Numbered from the stretch's first letter, positions 46,410 through 56,972 are shown. The stretch is DNA of 64,000 nucleotides from Oscillospiraceae bacterium (GCA_022650455.1 JALCPO010000003.1:1-64000); one strand, 5' to 3'. Translations and numbers: made by a program. Notes: generated by a model from the letters alone, not told the origin.

Positions 46410-47332
46410 ACCAGGTAATCCGGGGTGGAGAGATAGCGCATGCCGGTGTCCGGCAGAAGCGTGACGATCAGTTTGCCGGCATTTTCCGGCCGTTCCGCAA
46501 GGATCTTCGCCGCATGGACCGCCGCGCCGGACGAAATGCCGACCAGAAGGCCCTCCGAACGGGCAAGCTCCCTGCCGGCGGCGTATGCGTCCTCATTTTG
46601 AATGGTCAGGACCTCATCCACCAGCGACATGTCCAGCGTATCCGGCACGAAACCCGCGCCGATACCCTGCAGCTTGTGGGGGCCCGGCTTCCCGCCGGAA
46701 AGGACCGGGGAAGCGGCCGGCTCCACGGCGACGATTTTGACGTTCGGATTCTGCCCTTTCAAATACTGCGCGACGCCGGTGACCGTGCCGCCGGTGCCGA
46801 CCCCGGCGATAAAGAAATCCACTTTGCCGTCGGTGTCCCTCCAGATTTCGGGGCCCGTCGTTTCCTTGTGGGCCTTCGGGTTTGCCGGGTTCACGAATTG
46901 GCCGGGGATAAAAGAATTCGGCGTGCTTTTTGCCAGCTCATCCGCCTTCGCAATCGCGCCCTTCATCCCTTTCAGCCCGTCGGTCAGAACGACCTCGGCG
47001 CCGTAGGCTTTCAGAAGGTTCCGGCGCTCGACGCTCATCGTCTCCGGCATGGTAAGGATCACGTGGTAGCCCTTCGCCGCCGCGACCGCCGCCAGGCCGA
47101 TGCCGGTGTTGCCGCTCGTCGGCTCAATGATGACGGCGCCCGGTTTCAGAACGCCCCGCTGTTCCGCGTCCTCGATCATATACTTGCCGATGCGGTCCTT
47201 CACGCTCCCCGCCGGGTTGAAATATTCCAGTTTTCCGACAACCGTCGCTTTCAACTCGTGCAGTTTTTCATAGTTTGTCAGTTCCATCAGCGGCGTTTTG
47301 CCGATCAGGTCCAGAATACTTTTTGAAATCAT
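46406..47332 (-). CDS. cysK: Cysteine synthase A
   Basis: [53 protein letters not shown]. Confidence 0.95.
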   Translation of the reverse strand: MISKSILDLIGKTPLMELTNYEKLHELKATVVGKLEYFNPAGSVKDRIGKYMIEDAEQRGVLKPGAVIIEPTSGNTGIGLAAVAAAKGYHVILTMPETMSVERRNLLKAYGAEVVLTDGLKGMKGAIAKADELAKSTPNSFIPGQFVNPANPKAHKETTGPEIWRDTDGKVDFFIAGVGTGGTVTGVAQYLKGQNPNVKIVAVEPAASPVLSGGKPGPHKLQGIGAGFVPDTLDMSLVDEVLTIQNEDAYAAGRELARSEGLLVGISSGAAVHAAKILAERPENAGKLIVTLLPDTGMRYLSTPDYLV

Positions 47333-47391
47333 AAAATTCCTCCCACTGTTCTGCATGGTTTGTTTGCCAACCGATCCGTTTTCCGTTTTAT

Positions 47392-47421
47392 ATTATAATA
47401 TCGATCCGAGGAACGTGTCAA
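47392..47421 (-). promoter_or_regulatory. Predicted cysK-operon promoter (TTGACA-N18-TATAAT)
   Basis: Minus strand: TTGACA 47416-47421, TATAAT 47392-47397. Confidence 0.65.
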
Positions 47422-47461
47422 TGCATTTACTTTGAATATATGTTTAATAATATTTCATGGC

Positions 47462-47490
47462 TTGACTTATGGGCCAAATAAAATTATTAT
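47462..47490 (+). promoter_or_regulatory. Predicted rrf2 promoter (TTGACT-N17-TATTAT)
   Basis: TTGACT 47462-47467; TATTAT 47485-47490. Confidence 0.65.
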
Positions 47491-47533
47491 ATTGATAGGT
47501 TTTCCATGAAAAGGAACAAGGAAGGAGCACGGC

Positions 47534-47980
47534 ATGAGAATCTCTTCAAAAGGCCGGTACGGTCTGGCCGCGGCCATCACCATGGCACAGAATTACGCAA
47601 GCGGCGCCTGTATGACGGTGGTAAGCCTTTCGAAAAGGCTCGGAATCTCTAAAATTTACCTGGAGCAGGTGTTTTCCCTTTTGAAAAAGGCGAACCTCGT
47701 GAACTCCGTGAAGGGCGCGCAGGGAGGCTACCGGCTGGCAAGGCCGCCGCAGGACATCCATGCGCTGGAAATTCTCACCGCGCTGGAACAGTCGCTTTTT
47801 GAAAAGACGGAGAAATCCGTTTCCGAAAAAGCCAGCGACATTGAAAAGGCGATGCAGGATTCGGTTTTCTCCAAAATCGACCGGGCGGTCGCCGAAGTTC
47901 TTTCGGACATCTCGCTTTACGACCTCGCCATGAAAGCGGAAGAATACCGTGAAAACGAAAGCTATATGTTTTACATCTGA
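47534..47980 (+). CDS. Rrf2 family transcriptional regulator (CymR-like)
   Basis: MRISSKGRYGLAAAITMAQ...LGISKIYLEQVFSLLKKANLVNSVKGAQGGYRLAR; divergent from cysK; no Fe-S Cys triad. Confidence 0.92.
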   Translation: MRISSKGRYGLAAAITMAQNYASGACMTVVSLSKRLGISKIYLEQVFSLLKKANLVNSVKGAQGGYRLARPPQDIHALEILTALEQSLFEKTEKSVSEKASDIEKAMQDSVFSKIDRAVAEVLSDISLYDLAMKAEEYRENESYMFYI

Positions 47981-48042
47981 CCTTCCCCCGCGGCCGGGAC
48001 GGAACCGGATCCCGGGAGGAAGAATATCGGGAGGCGCCTGAA

Positions 48043-48771
48043 ATGGACGCGGAAATCACGTATCTGCACCACAGCTCCTTCGCCGTAAAAACTTCCGGCC
48101 ATTTTCTGATTTTCGACTACTACCTCGACGAGCCGAGCGGGTGCGGCCTTGCCAAAGGGGTGATCGACCCGAAGGAAATCAAGGACGAAAACGTCGTTGT
48201 TTTCGCTTCGCACCGCCATCCGGACCACTTCAGCAGCCGCATCTTCAGCTGGCGCCGGGAAATCCCGAAGATCCGCTATGTTCTGGCCGATGACATCCGC
48301 ACCCGGGAGCCGGCGTCCTTCCTCTCCGCCGGGCAAACCGCCGACGTGGGCGGGGTCGCCGTGCGCGCCCTGAAATCGACCGACCTCGGCGTGGCCTTTC
48401 TGGTCCGGACGGACGGGCTGTGCCTCTACCACGCCGGCGACCTGAACTGGTGGAAATGGGACGGCGAGCCGGATGCCGACAACGAAAAAATGGGCCGGGA
48501 TTACCGGCGGCAGATCGACACGCTGAAAGGTGAAAAAATCGGCCTGGCTTTTCTGCCCGTCGACCCGCGGCAGGGGAATGACTGCCTGCTGGGCTTTGAC
48601 TACTTCATGCGGACCGTCGGGGCGGAGCGCGCCGTCCCGATGCATTCCTTCGGCCGGACGAAATTCTATGAACGGCTCAAATCCGACCCGGTCACGGCCG
48701 ATTACCGGGACAGGATCCTGTTTTACCGCAACCGCGGCGACCGGCTGTCCTACACGAAAAATCCCGGATAA
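48043..48771 (+). CDS. MBL-fold metallo-hydrolase
   Basis: ITYLHHSSFAVKTSGHFLIFDYY, VFASHRHPDHFSSRIF, LYHAGDLNWWKWDGE. Confidence 0.88.
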   Translation: MDAEITYLHHSSFAVKTSGHFLIFDYYLDEPSGCGLAKGVIDPKEIKDENVVVFASHRHPDHFSSRIFSWRREIPKIRYVLADDIRTREPASFLSAGQTADVGGVAVRALKSTDLGVAFLVRTDGLCLYHAGDLNWWKWDGEPDADNEKMGRDYRRQIDTLKGEKIGLAFLPVDPRQGNDCLLGFDYFMRTVGAERAVPMHSFGRTKFYERLKSDPVTADYRDRILFYRNRGDRLSYTKNPG

Positions 48772-48795
48772 AGCCCCCGGAGCCGGGCTCAAAAA

Positions 48796-48824
48796 CGGGG
48801 CGTGCGGAATTTCCGCACGCCCCG
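48796..48824. terminator. Bidirectional terminator between convergent genes
   Basis: CGGGGCGTGCGGAA / TTCCGCACGCCCCG inverted repeat. Confidence 0.8.
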
Positions 48825-48839
48825 CTGTTTTATGCCGCC

Positions 48840-50906
48840 TTATGACTGCGCCGCCTGTTCCGAAAGGTGGAACCGCGCAAGGGTATCGTTCATCGAAACC
48901 GCAAGCTTGCTCAGTTCCTCGCTGGTCGCCGCGCTTTCTTCCGCCGTCGCGGAGTTTGTCTGCACCACGGCGGTAATCTGCTCCACATTGGTATTGACGC
49001 GGCCTACGGATTTTGCCTGTTCGCCCGCCGCCGACGAAATCGACTGGAGCAACTCGCTCATCTTTTTCACCGTTTCGACGACGTTCTTAAGGTATTCGGC
49101 CGTCTCTTCCGCCGTCTTCTGCCCGTCCTGCACGGCCTCGGCGGACGCCTGGATCAGCGCCGACGTGCTCTTGACGGCTTCGGCACTCCGGTTCGCCAGA
49201 TTTCGCACTTCGTCGGCAACGACGGAGAAGCCCCGGCCGGCTTCGCCAGCCCGCGCGGCTTCCACCGCCGCGTTCAGGGCAAGGATATTGGTCTGGAAAG
49301 CGATGTCCTGAATCGTCTTGATGATTTTTTCGATCTTGCCGGACGATTCCCGGATTCTCGCCATGGCGGACGACATGCGGTTCATGCGCTCCGTCCCGCC
49401 GGAGACATCCTTCACCGCCCGGTCGGAAAGCTCGTTGGCCTGCGAAGCGTTCTTCGCGCTCTGGTCGGCCTGCTCCGCAATCTTCCGAACGGAAGACGAA
49501 AGCTCCTGAATCGTCCCGCTCTGCTCGGAAGCGCCCTGCGCCAGGGCCTGCGACGCGCCGGCCATCTGCCGGGAACCGCCCGCGACCTGCTCCGCCGTGC
49601 CGTGGATTCCGCTGAATGTCTCGCTCATGGAAGCGACGATGGAGTCCAGGGCTTCCTTGATCGCCGCGAAATCACCACGATACTCCAGCCGGGCGCGGAC
49701 CGTAAAATCGCCCTGCGCCATGGAGCCGAGGACGTTCGATATTTCGGCAATATAGCCGTTGAGGGATTCGATGGTGCTTCGGAGCGTATCGGAAAGCCGC
49801 TCGATCTCGTCATGCGTGTGCACGGCCGGAACCTCGCTGTGCAGGTCGCCCGACGCGAGGGTCCCGATCCGCTTCATCATCTTCTCAATCGGGCGGACGA
49901 CCGGTTTGGCAACCAGGAAAGAACACACGACGGACACGATGATCAGCAGGACCGCCACCCCGATGATGTAATAGATGGACCGGTTGAATGTGCTCATCAT
50001 CTCGTCCACATCGGCCACCACGCCCAGGGACCAGGTCGTCCCGACAATCGGCGCGTAAAACATGAACTTCCGCGAACCGTCCATATTGAAATAATTGCTG
50101 CCCGCCTGGAAGGCCGTCATCCTTTGGACCAGGGCGCCGATCCCCTGGTAGGAAGAATCTTTTTTCGCCAGTTCCAGGTAGTTGACCTGTTTCAGCACCT
50201 TGTCGATATCTTTGTGCGCAACGATTTTCCCGGTCGCGTTCACCAGAAACCCGTATCCCTTGTCACCGACGGACACCCCGCTGATGACCTGGTTAAACGT
50301 ATTGCAGGGAAGGGTTGCGTAAAAGACCCCTTCGTAGCCCGTCCCGTTGGAGATTTTGGACGCGACGTAAACCACCATTGTGCCGTCGTCCAGCTTGGTC
50401 GGGTCGGACATCACGGTCGACCCGTAGCTCGCCTTGGTAAAATAATCCTCTTTTGAAATATCTTTGCCGTCGAGCGTTTTCCCTTCCATATTGGCAATGC
50501 CGCCGTCGTCGAAGCCGGCGCTGGTCAGCAGGACGTTCAGCGTCGCCTTCCACTCGCTTTTCGCCTCTTTCGGGTCGGTGATGCCGGGGTTGGCGGCAAT
50601 TGCCTCAGCGTTCAGCTGATAATTGCCGATCGCGTTTTTGACGGCCTCGTCATAGGCAAGCGCAACCTTCGTCACCTGCTTTTCCATGTTGTCCTTTTCG
50701 CTGCGGTAAAACAGCACGCACATCAGCACGGAAATGACCACGCACACGGCCACCGTCAGGCAGACCATGCTCCCCAGAAGGCGCCTGCGGATGCTTTTTT
50801 TCTTCGCCCCGCCCGTTGTTTCCGCCTTTTTGCGGAATGCCGGCCGATGGATAGGAAAATGGAAGCGGAGCGGAACTTTCCCTGTTTTTTTTCTGTCACC
50901 CAACAT
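48840..50906 (-). CDS. Methyl-accepting chemotaxis protein with Cache-type sensor domain
   Basis: TM, extracytoplasmic Cache-like domain, HAMP, MCP signalling tip [44 protein letters not shown]. Confidence 0.95.
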   Translation of the reverse strand: MLGDRKKTGKVPLRFHFPIHRPAFRKKAETTGGAKKKSIRRRLLGSMVCLTVAVCVVISVLMCVLFYRSEKDNMEKQVTKVALAYDEAVKNAIGNYQLNAEAIAANPGITDPKEAKSEWKATLNVLLTSAGFDDGGIANMEGKTLDGKDISKEDYFTKASYGSTVMSDPTKLDDGTMVVYVASKISNGTGYEGVFYATLPCNTFNQVISGVSVGDKGYGFLVNATGKIVAHKDIDKVLKQVNYLELAKKDSSYQGIGALVQRMTAFQAGSNYFNMDGSRKFMFYAPIVGTTWSLGVVADVDEMMSTFNRSIYYIIGVAVLLIIVSVVCSFLVAKPVVRPIEKMMKRIGTLASGDLHSEVPAVHTHDEIERLSDTLRSTIESLNGYIAEISNVLGSMAQGDFTVRARLEYRGDFAAIKEALDSIVASMSETFSGIHGTAEQVAGGSRQMAGASQALAQGASEQSGTIQELSSSVRKIAEQADQSAKNASQANELSDRAVKDVSGGTERMNRMSSAMARIRESSGKIEKIIKTIQDIAFQTNILALNAAVEAARAGEAGRGFSVVADEVRNLANRSAEAVKSTSALIQASAEAVQDGQKTAEETAEYLKNVVETVKKMSELLQSISSAAGEQAKSVGRVNTNVEQITAVVQTNSATAEESAATSEELSKLAVSMNDTLARFHLSEQAAQS

Positions 50907-51048
50907 TTCAATTTCTCCCCTGTTTGTAAAATAAATGATAAATCAACCCATTTTATGACCTATCATTTTCAATACATCCTCTTATGCCATACAAAAATTT
51001 CCCTGTGCCAATACCGGTAAAATCAGCCCGGCCTTCCGTCTCCGGCGC

Positions 51049-52074
51049 CTATCCCTCCCTCACTTTCCGGACCAGCATTCCCGCTATCCCGGCGCAGGAA
51101 GCCTGCTGGATCACCGCGCCGGCCTCGTAGGCGGCCATCGGCATACCGTAAACGACGGAGGATTCCCGGTCCTGGCCGATGGTATACGCACCGGCCTTTC
51201 TCATATGAAGGAGCCCTTCCGCCCCGTCGCGCCCCATGCCGGTCAGAATGACGCCGATCGCGTCAGGGCCCGCGGCCTTTGCGGCGGAATCAAACAGTTC
51301 TCCTACAGACGGACAGTGCCCGTTCACCTTTTCCCCTTTGGCACAGCGGACATAATAACCCCCCCTGTCTTTTTTCAGATACATATGCAGCCCGCCCGCC
51401 GCCACCAGAGCGGTGCCGGGCTCCACGCGGTCGCCGTCTTTCGCTTCGGCCACTTTCAGCTTCGAAATCCGGTTCAGGCGCTCGGCATACATTTTTGTGA
51501 AATCCGGGGGCATATGCTGAACAATCAGCACCCCCGGCATTTCTTCCGGAAGCTGTTCCATAATCTGCGCGGTCGCCTCGGTCCCGCCCGTCGACGCCCC
51601 GATGGCGACGACATGGTAATGCCAGGCGGAGCTTTTTGCCGGTTTCGCCGGAAGCGGCACCGGCAGGCGGCGGGAAAGCGCCGGGCGGGCGGCCAGCTTG
51701 ATCTTCACGCAGATTTCGTTGCAGAACGAAGCGAGGCCGCCTTTGGAACGGAGTTCCGGCAGGCGGATGAACTCGCCGCCGTACCGGCGGGACGTCCCGG
51801 CCGCCCCGGGCTTCCCGGGACCGATGACGAGAAACGGGGTGGAAGAGGCGGAACGGATCCGCTCCAGCCTCCCGGCAAGGGCTTCCCCGTCTTCCGGGAT
51901 CTCATTGAAAATGACGACGTCGGGCAACAGGCTTTTCAGAGCCTGCCCGAGGTCCCCGCCGCGCCCCGCGCTCAGGATCTCCATACTGGAATCGCCGCGC
52001 ACCGCCTGCCGCACCGCCGTCTGAAACGGCATGGAATCGTCCCAAATCAGGACGCGAATCTTATGTAACCGCAT
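51049..52074 (-). CDS. cheB: CheB chemotaxis methylesterase with degenerate receiver domain
   Basis: Catalytic domain VAIGASTGGTEA, LIVQHMPPDFT, GVILTGMGRDGAEGL intact; receiver lacks canonical phospho-Asp. Confidence 0.92.
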   Translation of the reverse strand: MRLHKIRVLIWDDSMPFQTAVRQAVRGDSSMEILSAGRGGDLGQALKSLLPDVVIFNEIPEDGEALAGRLERIRSASSTPFLVIGPGKPGAAGTSRRYGGEFIRLPELRSKGGLASFCNEICVKIKLAARPALSRRLPVPLPAKPAKSSAWHYHVVAIGASTGGTEATAQIMEQLPEEMPGVLIVQHMPPDFTKMYAERLNRISKLKVAEAKDGDRVEPGTALVAAGGLHMYLKKDRGGYYVRCAKGEKVNGHCPSVGELFDSAAKAAGPDAIGVILTGMGRDGAEGLLHMRKAGAYTIGQDRESSVVYGMPMAAYEAGAVIQQASCAGIAGMLVRKVREG

Positions 52075-52086
52075 GGAAAGCTCTCG

Positions 52087-52884
52087 TTATCCTTTCTGGT
52101 AAATTGAAGGCTCGATATACCGGAACTCTGCGGCGTCCCTCTGGATGGTCTCGGAATGCCCGATGAACAGGTACCCGCCGGGCTTCAGGACATCGCAGAA
52201 CTTGCGCACCAGCTTGTCTTTGGTCTCCTGCTTGAAGTAGATCATCACGTTCCTGCAGAAAATAAGGTCGAAGGGGTTCCGGAAGCGGAAATCGTCCATC
52301 AGGTTCAGGCGCTTGAAAAAAACCTCGCGTTTGATCTCGTCGCTCAGCAGGTAAGCGTCACCGGACCGTTTAAAATAGAGCCGCTCCCACGCGGGGGGGA
52401 TGTTTTTCAAGGACTCCGGCGCGTAAACCCCGGCCCGGGCCGCCTCCAGCACATGGGTGGAAAGGTCGGTCGCGAGCATCCGGTAATCCCATCCGGAGTT
52501 GGGGCCGAAGTAATCCCGCATGGTCATCACGGCCGTATAGGCCTCTTCCCCCGTGGAGCAGCCCGCGCTCCAGATGCGCAGGCTGCGCATGCGGTTGGTC
52601 CGCTCCTGCTGCGGCAGGATCACGTTCTTCAGAAAATCGAAATGGCTCTTCTCCCGCATAAAGTAAGTGTGGTTGGTGGTCAATTTATTCAGCATCGTGT
52701 TCAGTTCGGAACCGTCGCGCCGGATCAGGCTGAAATACTCCGTAAAACTCGAAATTTTCTTTTCGGAGAGGACCGAGTACATTCTCGCTTCAATCAACAG
52801 CCTTTTCTTGCTGAGGTCAATTCCGAAATTGGACCGGACAAATGCAACCAAATCGTGAAATTCACGGTCTGTCAGCTGTATCAT
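52087..52884 (-). CDS. cheR: CheR chemotaxis methyltransferase
   Basis: LNKLTTNHTYFMRE, RIWSAGCSTGEEAYT, FDLIFCRNVMIYF. Confidence 0.95.
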   Translation of the reverse strand: MIQLTDREFHDLVAFVRSNFGIDLSKKRLLIEARMYSVLSEKKISSFTEYFSLIRRDGSELNTMLNKLTTNHTYFMREKSHFDFLKNVILPQQERTNRMRSLRIWSAGCSTGEEAYTAVMTMRDYFGPNSGWDYRMLATDLSTHVLEAARAGVYAPESLKNIPPAWERLYFKRSGDAYLLSDEIKREVFFKRLNLMDDFRFRNPFDLIFCRNVMIYFKQETKDKLVRKFCDVLKPGGYLFIGHSETIQRDAAEFRYIEPSIYQKG

Positions 52885-53033
52885 ACAAACTCCACTCTTG
52901 TATTCGGGCATCTCCGCCCATGTTGCGGGGCGCCTTCCGTTAAAATCAGCCGCTGCGGAAAAGGGCCGCCCGCTCCCGGCCTTCCCCTGCGGCCGGGGCG
53001 GGCGGAAACCCGTGCTCTCCTCTCCCGCGGGCA

Positions 53034-55064
53034 TCAGTTGTCGTTATAGAGGTTCTGCACGTTGAGGATCAGGCTGATGCTGCCGTCGCCGAGGATCGCG
53101 CAGCCGTCGATGCCGGATTTCCGGACGCGGAACTGGTTCAGGTAGGTCGGCAGCGTTTTGACCACGACCTGCTGCTCGCCCAGAAGGGCGTCCGCAAAAA
53201 TGCAGTAGGCATTGTCGTGCGTGCCCACCAGAATGACGATGCCGCCGGCGATGTCGGTGACCTCCGTGTCGATCTTGTAGGCCTGGTGCAGACGGATCAG
53301 CGGATAATACTTATCGCGCACCATAATGATCTCGTGCATGTCGGTGTCGTACATGATGCTGTCGTCCGAAGCCTTGAACGACTGGCGGATGTTTTTGATC
53401 GGGATGGTGAACATGGTGCCGCCGACGGAAATCTTCATCCCGTTGATGATGGCCAGGGTCAGCGGAATCTTGAAGGTCGTTTTGGTCCCCCTGCCCGGCG
53501 TGCTTTCAATGGAAACCTCTCCGCCGATTTTCTCCACGTTTTCCTTGACGACGTCCATGCCGACGCCGCGCCCGGAATATTCGGTGACGACCTCATTGGT
53601 GGAAAAGCCCGGCATCAGGAGAAACTGGTAAACCTCCTGGTCGGTGTACTCCGCGGCGGGCTTGGTGAGAAGGCCCTTTTTCTGCGCCTTTTCCAGAACG
53701 GCCCCGCGGTCGATGCCCGCCCCGTCGTCGGTGACGCTGATAAGGATGTCGCCGCCGGTGTTCTGTGCCGAAAGCGTGACGGTCCCTTCTTCCGGCTTTC
53801 CCGCCTTGATCCGTTCCGCTTTCGGCTCGATCCCGTGGTCCATCGAATTGCGGACGAGGTGCATGATCGGGTCGGAGATGCTGTCGACAATCGTCTTGTC
53901 GACTTCCGTCTCCTCGCCGATCAGCACGAGATGCGCGTCTTTTTCCAGCTTCTTATTCATATCGCGCACAATGCGCCGCATTTTCTGGAAAACCGTGGAG
54001 ACCGGAACCATCCGGATGGACATCACGATCTCCTGAAGCTCGTCGGTCAGCTTGCGCAGCTGCCGCGAGGCTTTGGTGAAGTTGTTGTCCAGCCCCGCGC
54101 TCTGAAGCGCAGGATTCGACGTCACCATCGATTCCGTGATGACGATTTCGCCCATCAGATCCATCAGGTTGTCCAGCTTGGAGAGGTTCACGTTGATGAG
54201 GCTCTGTTTCACCGGGGCATGGGTCTGCACCGCCGCGGATTTCCCGGGCGCGGCGCCGGCGGCCGCTTTCCCGCCGCCCTTTTCGGCCGGGATGGGGGTG
54301 ATTTCGCTGTAATCCTTGGTGTAAGTGAAATGCTCGATGACCGGCAGGGCCTTGGCGGCGTCTTCCTTCCCGGCAAAGAAAAGGAAGAAGCCGTCGCGCA
54401 GGATGGCGTCCGCCGTGGCCGGGTTGGTCTCGATGTCGTCCGGCGAATACTCGAAGTTGCCGACGATGTCCCGCAGGTCGTTTACCAGCATAAAGGCGCG
54501 CAGGTTCGCCATCTGCGACTCCTCGTCGAAGAAGACCCGCACGGCGAACGGATATCCTTTTGCCGTTTCCTTTTTCAGCGCGCCGTCGTCCACAATATGC
54601 TCCGCCGCCTGCCGGGCCGTTTCCTGAGGCGCGGCACCCGCGGCCGTCCCTCCGGCCGTGTCCCCGGAAATCTTTTTCAGAAAATCGTTAATTTCCTGCT
54701 CGAAAGTGCCGATATTGGTAGTAAGCGGCTGCCCTCCGCGGACTTTTTCCGTTTCCGCTTTCAGGAAGTCGCTGGAACGGAACATCAGGTCGATCAGATC
54801 TTCAATATATTCTTTCGCCACGCCCTTTTCGCGCACAAAGGAGAAAAGGTCTTCCATTTTATGGGCAATGACCGTGAGGCTGTTGAACTGCATCATGGCC
54901 GAGGACCCTTTGATGGTATGCATGATCCTGAAAATCTCATTGACGCTGTCCGGGTCGAAATTTTTATTTTTTTCACATGCCAGCAGAATATCGTCCAGAT
55001 GCTCCAGCAGGTCGTCCGTTTCAAACAAAAAAACATCGAGCATGGATTCCGTACCGTTATCCAT
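53034..55064 (-). CDS. cheA: CheA chemotaxis histidine kinase
   Basis: Hpt IFRIMHTIKGSSAM; LRKLTDELQEIVMSIRMVPVS; LVRNSMDHGIEPKAER; GRGVGMDVVKENVEKIGG; C-terminal CheW-like domain. Confidence 0.97.
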   Translation of the reverse strand: MDNGTESMLDVFLFETDDLLEHLDDILLACEKNKNFDPDSVNEIFRIMHTIKGSSAMMQFNSLTVIAHKMEDLFSFVREKGVAKEYIEDLIDLMFRSSDFLKAETEKVRGGQPLTTNIGTFEQEINDFLKKISGDTAGGTAAGAAPQETARQAAEHIVDDGALKKETAKGYPFAVRVFFDEESQMANLRAFMLVNDLRDIVGNFEYSPDDIETNPATADAILRDGFFLFFAGKEDAAKALPVIEHFTYTKDYSEITPIPAEKGGGKAAAGAAPGKSAAVQTHAPVKQSLINVNLSKLDNLMDLMGEIVITESMVTSNPALQSAGLDNNFTKASRQLRKLTDELQEIVMSIRMVPVSTVFQKMRRIVRDMNKKLEKDAHLVLIGEETEVDKTIVDSISDPIMHLVRNSMDHGIEPKAERIKAGKPEEGTVTLSAQNTGGDILISVTDDGAGIDRGAVLEKAQKKGLLTKPAAEYTDQEVYQFLLMPGFSTNEVVTEYSGRGVGMDVVKENVEKIGGEVSIESTPGRGTKTTFKIPLTLAIINGMKISVGGTMFTIPIKNIRQSFKASDDSIMYDTDMHEIIMVRDKYYPLIRLHQAYKIDTEVTDIAGGIVILVGTHDNAYCIFADALLGEQQVVVKTLPTYLNQFRVRKSGIDGCAILGDGSISLILNVQNLYNDN

Positions 55065-55134
55065 TTTTTTCACTCCCAATTTTACGTCATTTGTCCGGTG
55101 AAGCCGCAAAGGCCCATTTTTATTAACTATAATT

Positions 55135-55161
55135 ATATCGGCCCGAAAAGGCCTTTCTTTA
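55135..55161 (-). promoter_or_regulatory. Sigma-D (sigma-28) promoter of cheA-cheR-cheB (TAAA-N15-GCCGATAT)
   Basis: Minus strand: TAAA (55158-55161), 15-bp spacer, GCCGATAT (55135-55142). Confidence 0.85.
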
Positions 55162-55210
55162 GTAGGAACGGCCGAAATCCGTCGATTTTTTGAGGAAAGA
55201 AGTGTTTTTC

Positions 55211-56653
55211 ATGCCGGATAATCTGCGCATATCAACACCGGTTGCCAATACCGAAGGAATCAACAAACCCAATCCGGCTGGAGAACCGCCGCGGCTGAAC
55301 CCCATCAACCCGAACCGCGTGCCGAAAACCGCAAACGAGGAGGATACCGGCCGGCAGGCGGCGGATCTGCTGCTGAACCGCAGTTCCGTCTACAGCCAGT
55401 TCATCCGGCAGCTCGGCCAGACGCCGGACCTTTCCCGCACCCTGCAGAAGCTCCTGGGCGACGCCGTCGTCCGGCAGGGCCTTTCCCCTCTGGGGCAGGC
55501 GGGCGCGGCTTCCCTTCCGGCGGATTCCCCCCTGCGCGCACTGGTCGCCAGCATCGTCACGCGGAAGGAAGGCATTCTGGAGAACCTCGCGCTCCAGCAG
55601 GACGACCGGACCCTGTTTTCCGGCGCGCTGTTCCGGCTGCTCGGGCAGATTTCCCAGAAGGGCGGCGACGCGCAGTTCGACCTGCGCCTGGCGGATTTTC
55701 TGAAAGCGTTCAACGGCTACTACACCGCCGCGGACACGACGCAGGCGGTCCTCGGCGACCTGGAGCAGCTCAAGTCGACCCTTCCGCTGCCGTTCGCCAA
55801 AAAGCTGGCCCCGCTTCTGGAGAAGCTCTCCGGCGGCGCGGACGCCGACCATGTGAACGCCGACCTGACCGTCATCAAAAGGGAAATCATCCCCCTGCTC
55901 GGCCGGTACGTGGCAAAAACCAACGACTACGGAAAATCGCGGGACATCATCTCCCTGTTCCTGCACAACACCGCGATCCTCAACGAGAGCTCCAGGGAAA
56001 ACCTGGGGGCGAAATACGACCAGCTTCTCCGCTACTGCCGGGAAAACCTCAAGCTGCCGGACGCGACCGTCGGGATGCTGCAGTCCCTGTTTGCGGAAGA
56101 AATCTACACGCGCAGGCAGGCAAAGCGGAACGAATTTCTGGACGCCCTCACGTCCCTGCTGTCGCACGCAACGGACAAAACGCCGCCGGACGGGCTGGAC
56201 AAGACCGCCCTTCACGACATCTGCCGTTCCCTTCTGCTCGACAGCAGCGTCTATATGCCGTTCCACCATATCTTCCTCCCCGCGGACATCGACGGCCGGT
56301 TCTTCTTCACCCAGATCTGGATCGAAAAGAAAGAGCCGGACGAAGACCGCCGGCGGGGCGGAGGCCGGGGCCCCGAGGCACGGTCGGTCTACCTGACGTT
56401 CGATATCCAGGACCTCGGCTATTTTGAGGCCTCGATCCGGATGACCGGCAAACAGGTGGACCTGAAGCTCGCCTGCCCGCCGGCGCTGAACGGCTTCCGC
56501 GGCGAGATCCGCGCGGAAATCACGCGGATCCTTCAGGACAACGGCTTTTCCGCCGAAAACATACGGCTTTCGCCCTCGGCGGAGCCGCAGATTCCGCGGA
56601 TCATCATGGAAAAAATCCAGGAAAGGAAGCATGCGATCGATGTCTCGGTTTGA
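55211..56653 (+). CDS. FliK/YlqG-like protein with C-terminal hook-length-control-type domain
   Basis: C-terminal VYLTFDIQDLGYFEASIRMTGKQVDLKLACPPALNGFRGEIRAEITRILQDNGFSAENIRL resembles Flg_hook; followed by an FlhB-C-like gene. Confidence 0.6.
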   Translation: MPDNLRISTPVANTEGINKPNPAGEPPRLNPINPNRVPKTANEEDTGRQAADLLLNRSSVYSQFIRQLGQTPDLSRTLQKLLGDAVVRQGLSPLGQAGAASLPADSPLRALVASIVTRKEGILENLALQQDDRTLFSGALFRLLGQISQKGGDAQFDLRLADFLKAFNGYYTAADTTQAVLGDLEQLKSTLPLPFAKKLAPLLEKLSGGADADHVNADLTVIKREIIPLLGRYVAKTNDYGKSRDIISLFLHNTAILNESSRENLGAKYDQLLRYCRENLKLPDATVGMLQSLFAEEIYTRRQAKRNEFLDALTSLLSHATDKTPPDGLDKTALHDICRSLLLDSSVYMPFHHIFLPADIDGRFFFTQIWIEKKEPDEDRRRGGGRGPEARSVYLTFDIQDLGYFEASIRMTGKQVDLKLACPPALNGFRGEIRAEITRILQDNGFSAENIRLSPSAEPQIPRIIMEKIQERKHAIDVSV

Positions 56654-56972
56654 AGAACTGCAAAAAGCCGCCGCCCTGAAATATGCCGAAAACGAGCCGG
56701 AGAGCGCGCCCGTCGTGGTGGCATCCGGAACCGGCTGCGCCGCCCGGAAGATCATCGACATCGCGGAGAAAAGCGGCGTCCCCGTCTTCCGGGACAATTC
56801 GCTGGCCACGCTCCTCTCCCAGCTGCAGGCCGGCACGGAAATCCCCAGGGACCTGTACCGCGCCGTCGTCGACATCTACGTTTATTTTCTGGGCTTCCGC
56901 GTCGATGAAAACGGAAACGTCACGCGCCCCGCCGCAGAGGAGCGGACGGAGCCCGCCGGGAAAACGGAATAA
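56631..56972 (+). CDS. FlhB C-terminal-domain-like protein (YlqH-type)
   Basis: AALKYAENEPESAPVVVASGTGCAARKIIDIAEKSGVPVFRDNSLATLLSQLQAGTEIPRDLYRAVVDIYVYF matches the FlhB-cc pattern. Confidence 0.85.
   Translation: MRSMSRFEELQKAAALKYAENEPESAPVVVASGTGCAARKIIDIAEKSGVPVFRDNSLATLLSQLQAGTEIPRDLYRAVVDIYVYFLGFRVDENGNVTRPAAEERTEPAGKTE

Noticed and set aside
55160-55190. GCCGAAAT as a plus-strand sigma-D -10 for the FliK-like gene
   Set aside because: No TAAA-like -35 at 15 bp; imperfect -10.
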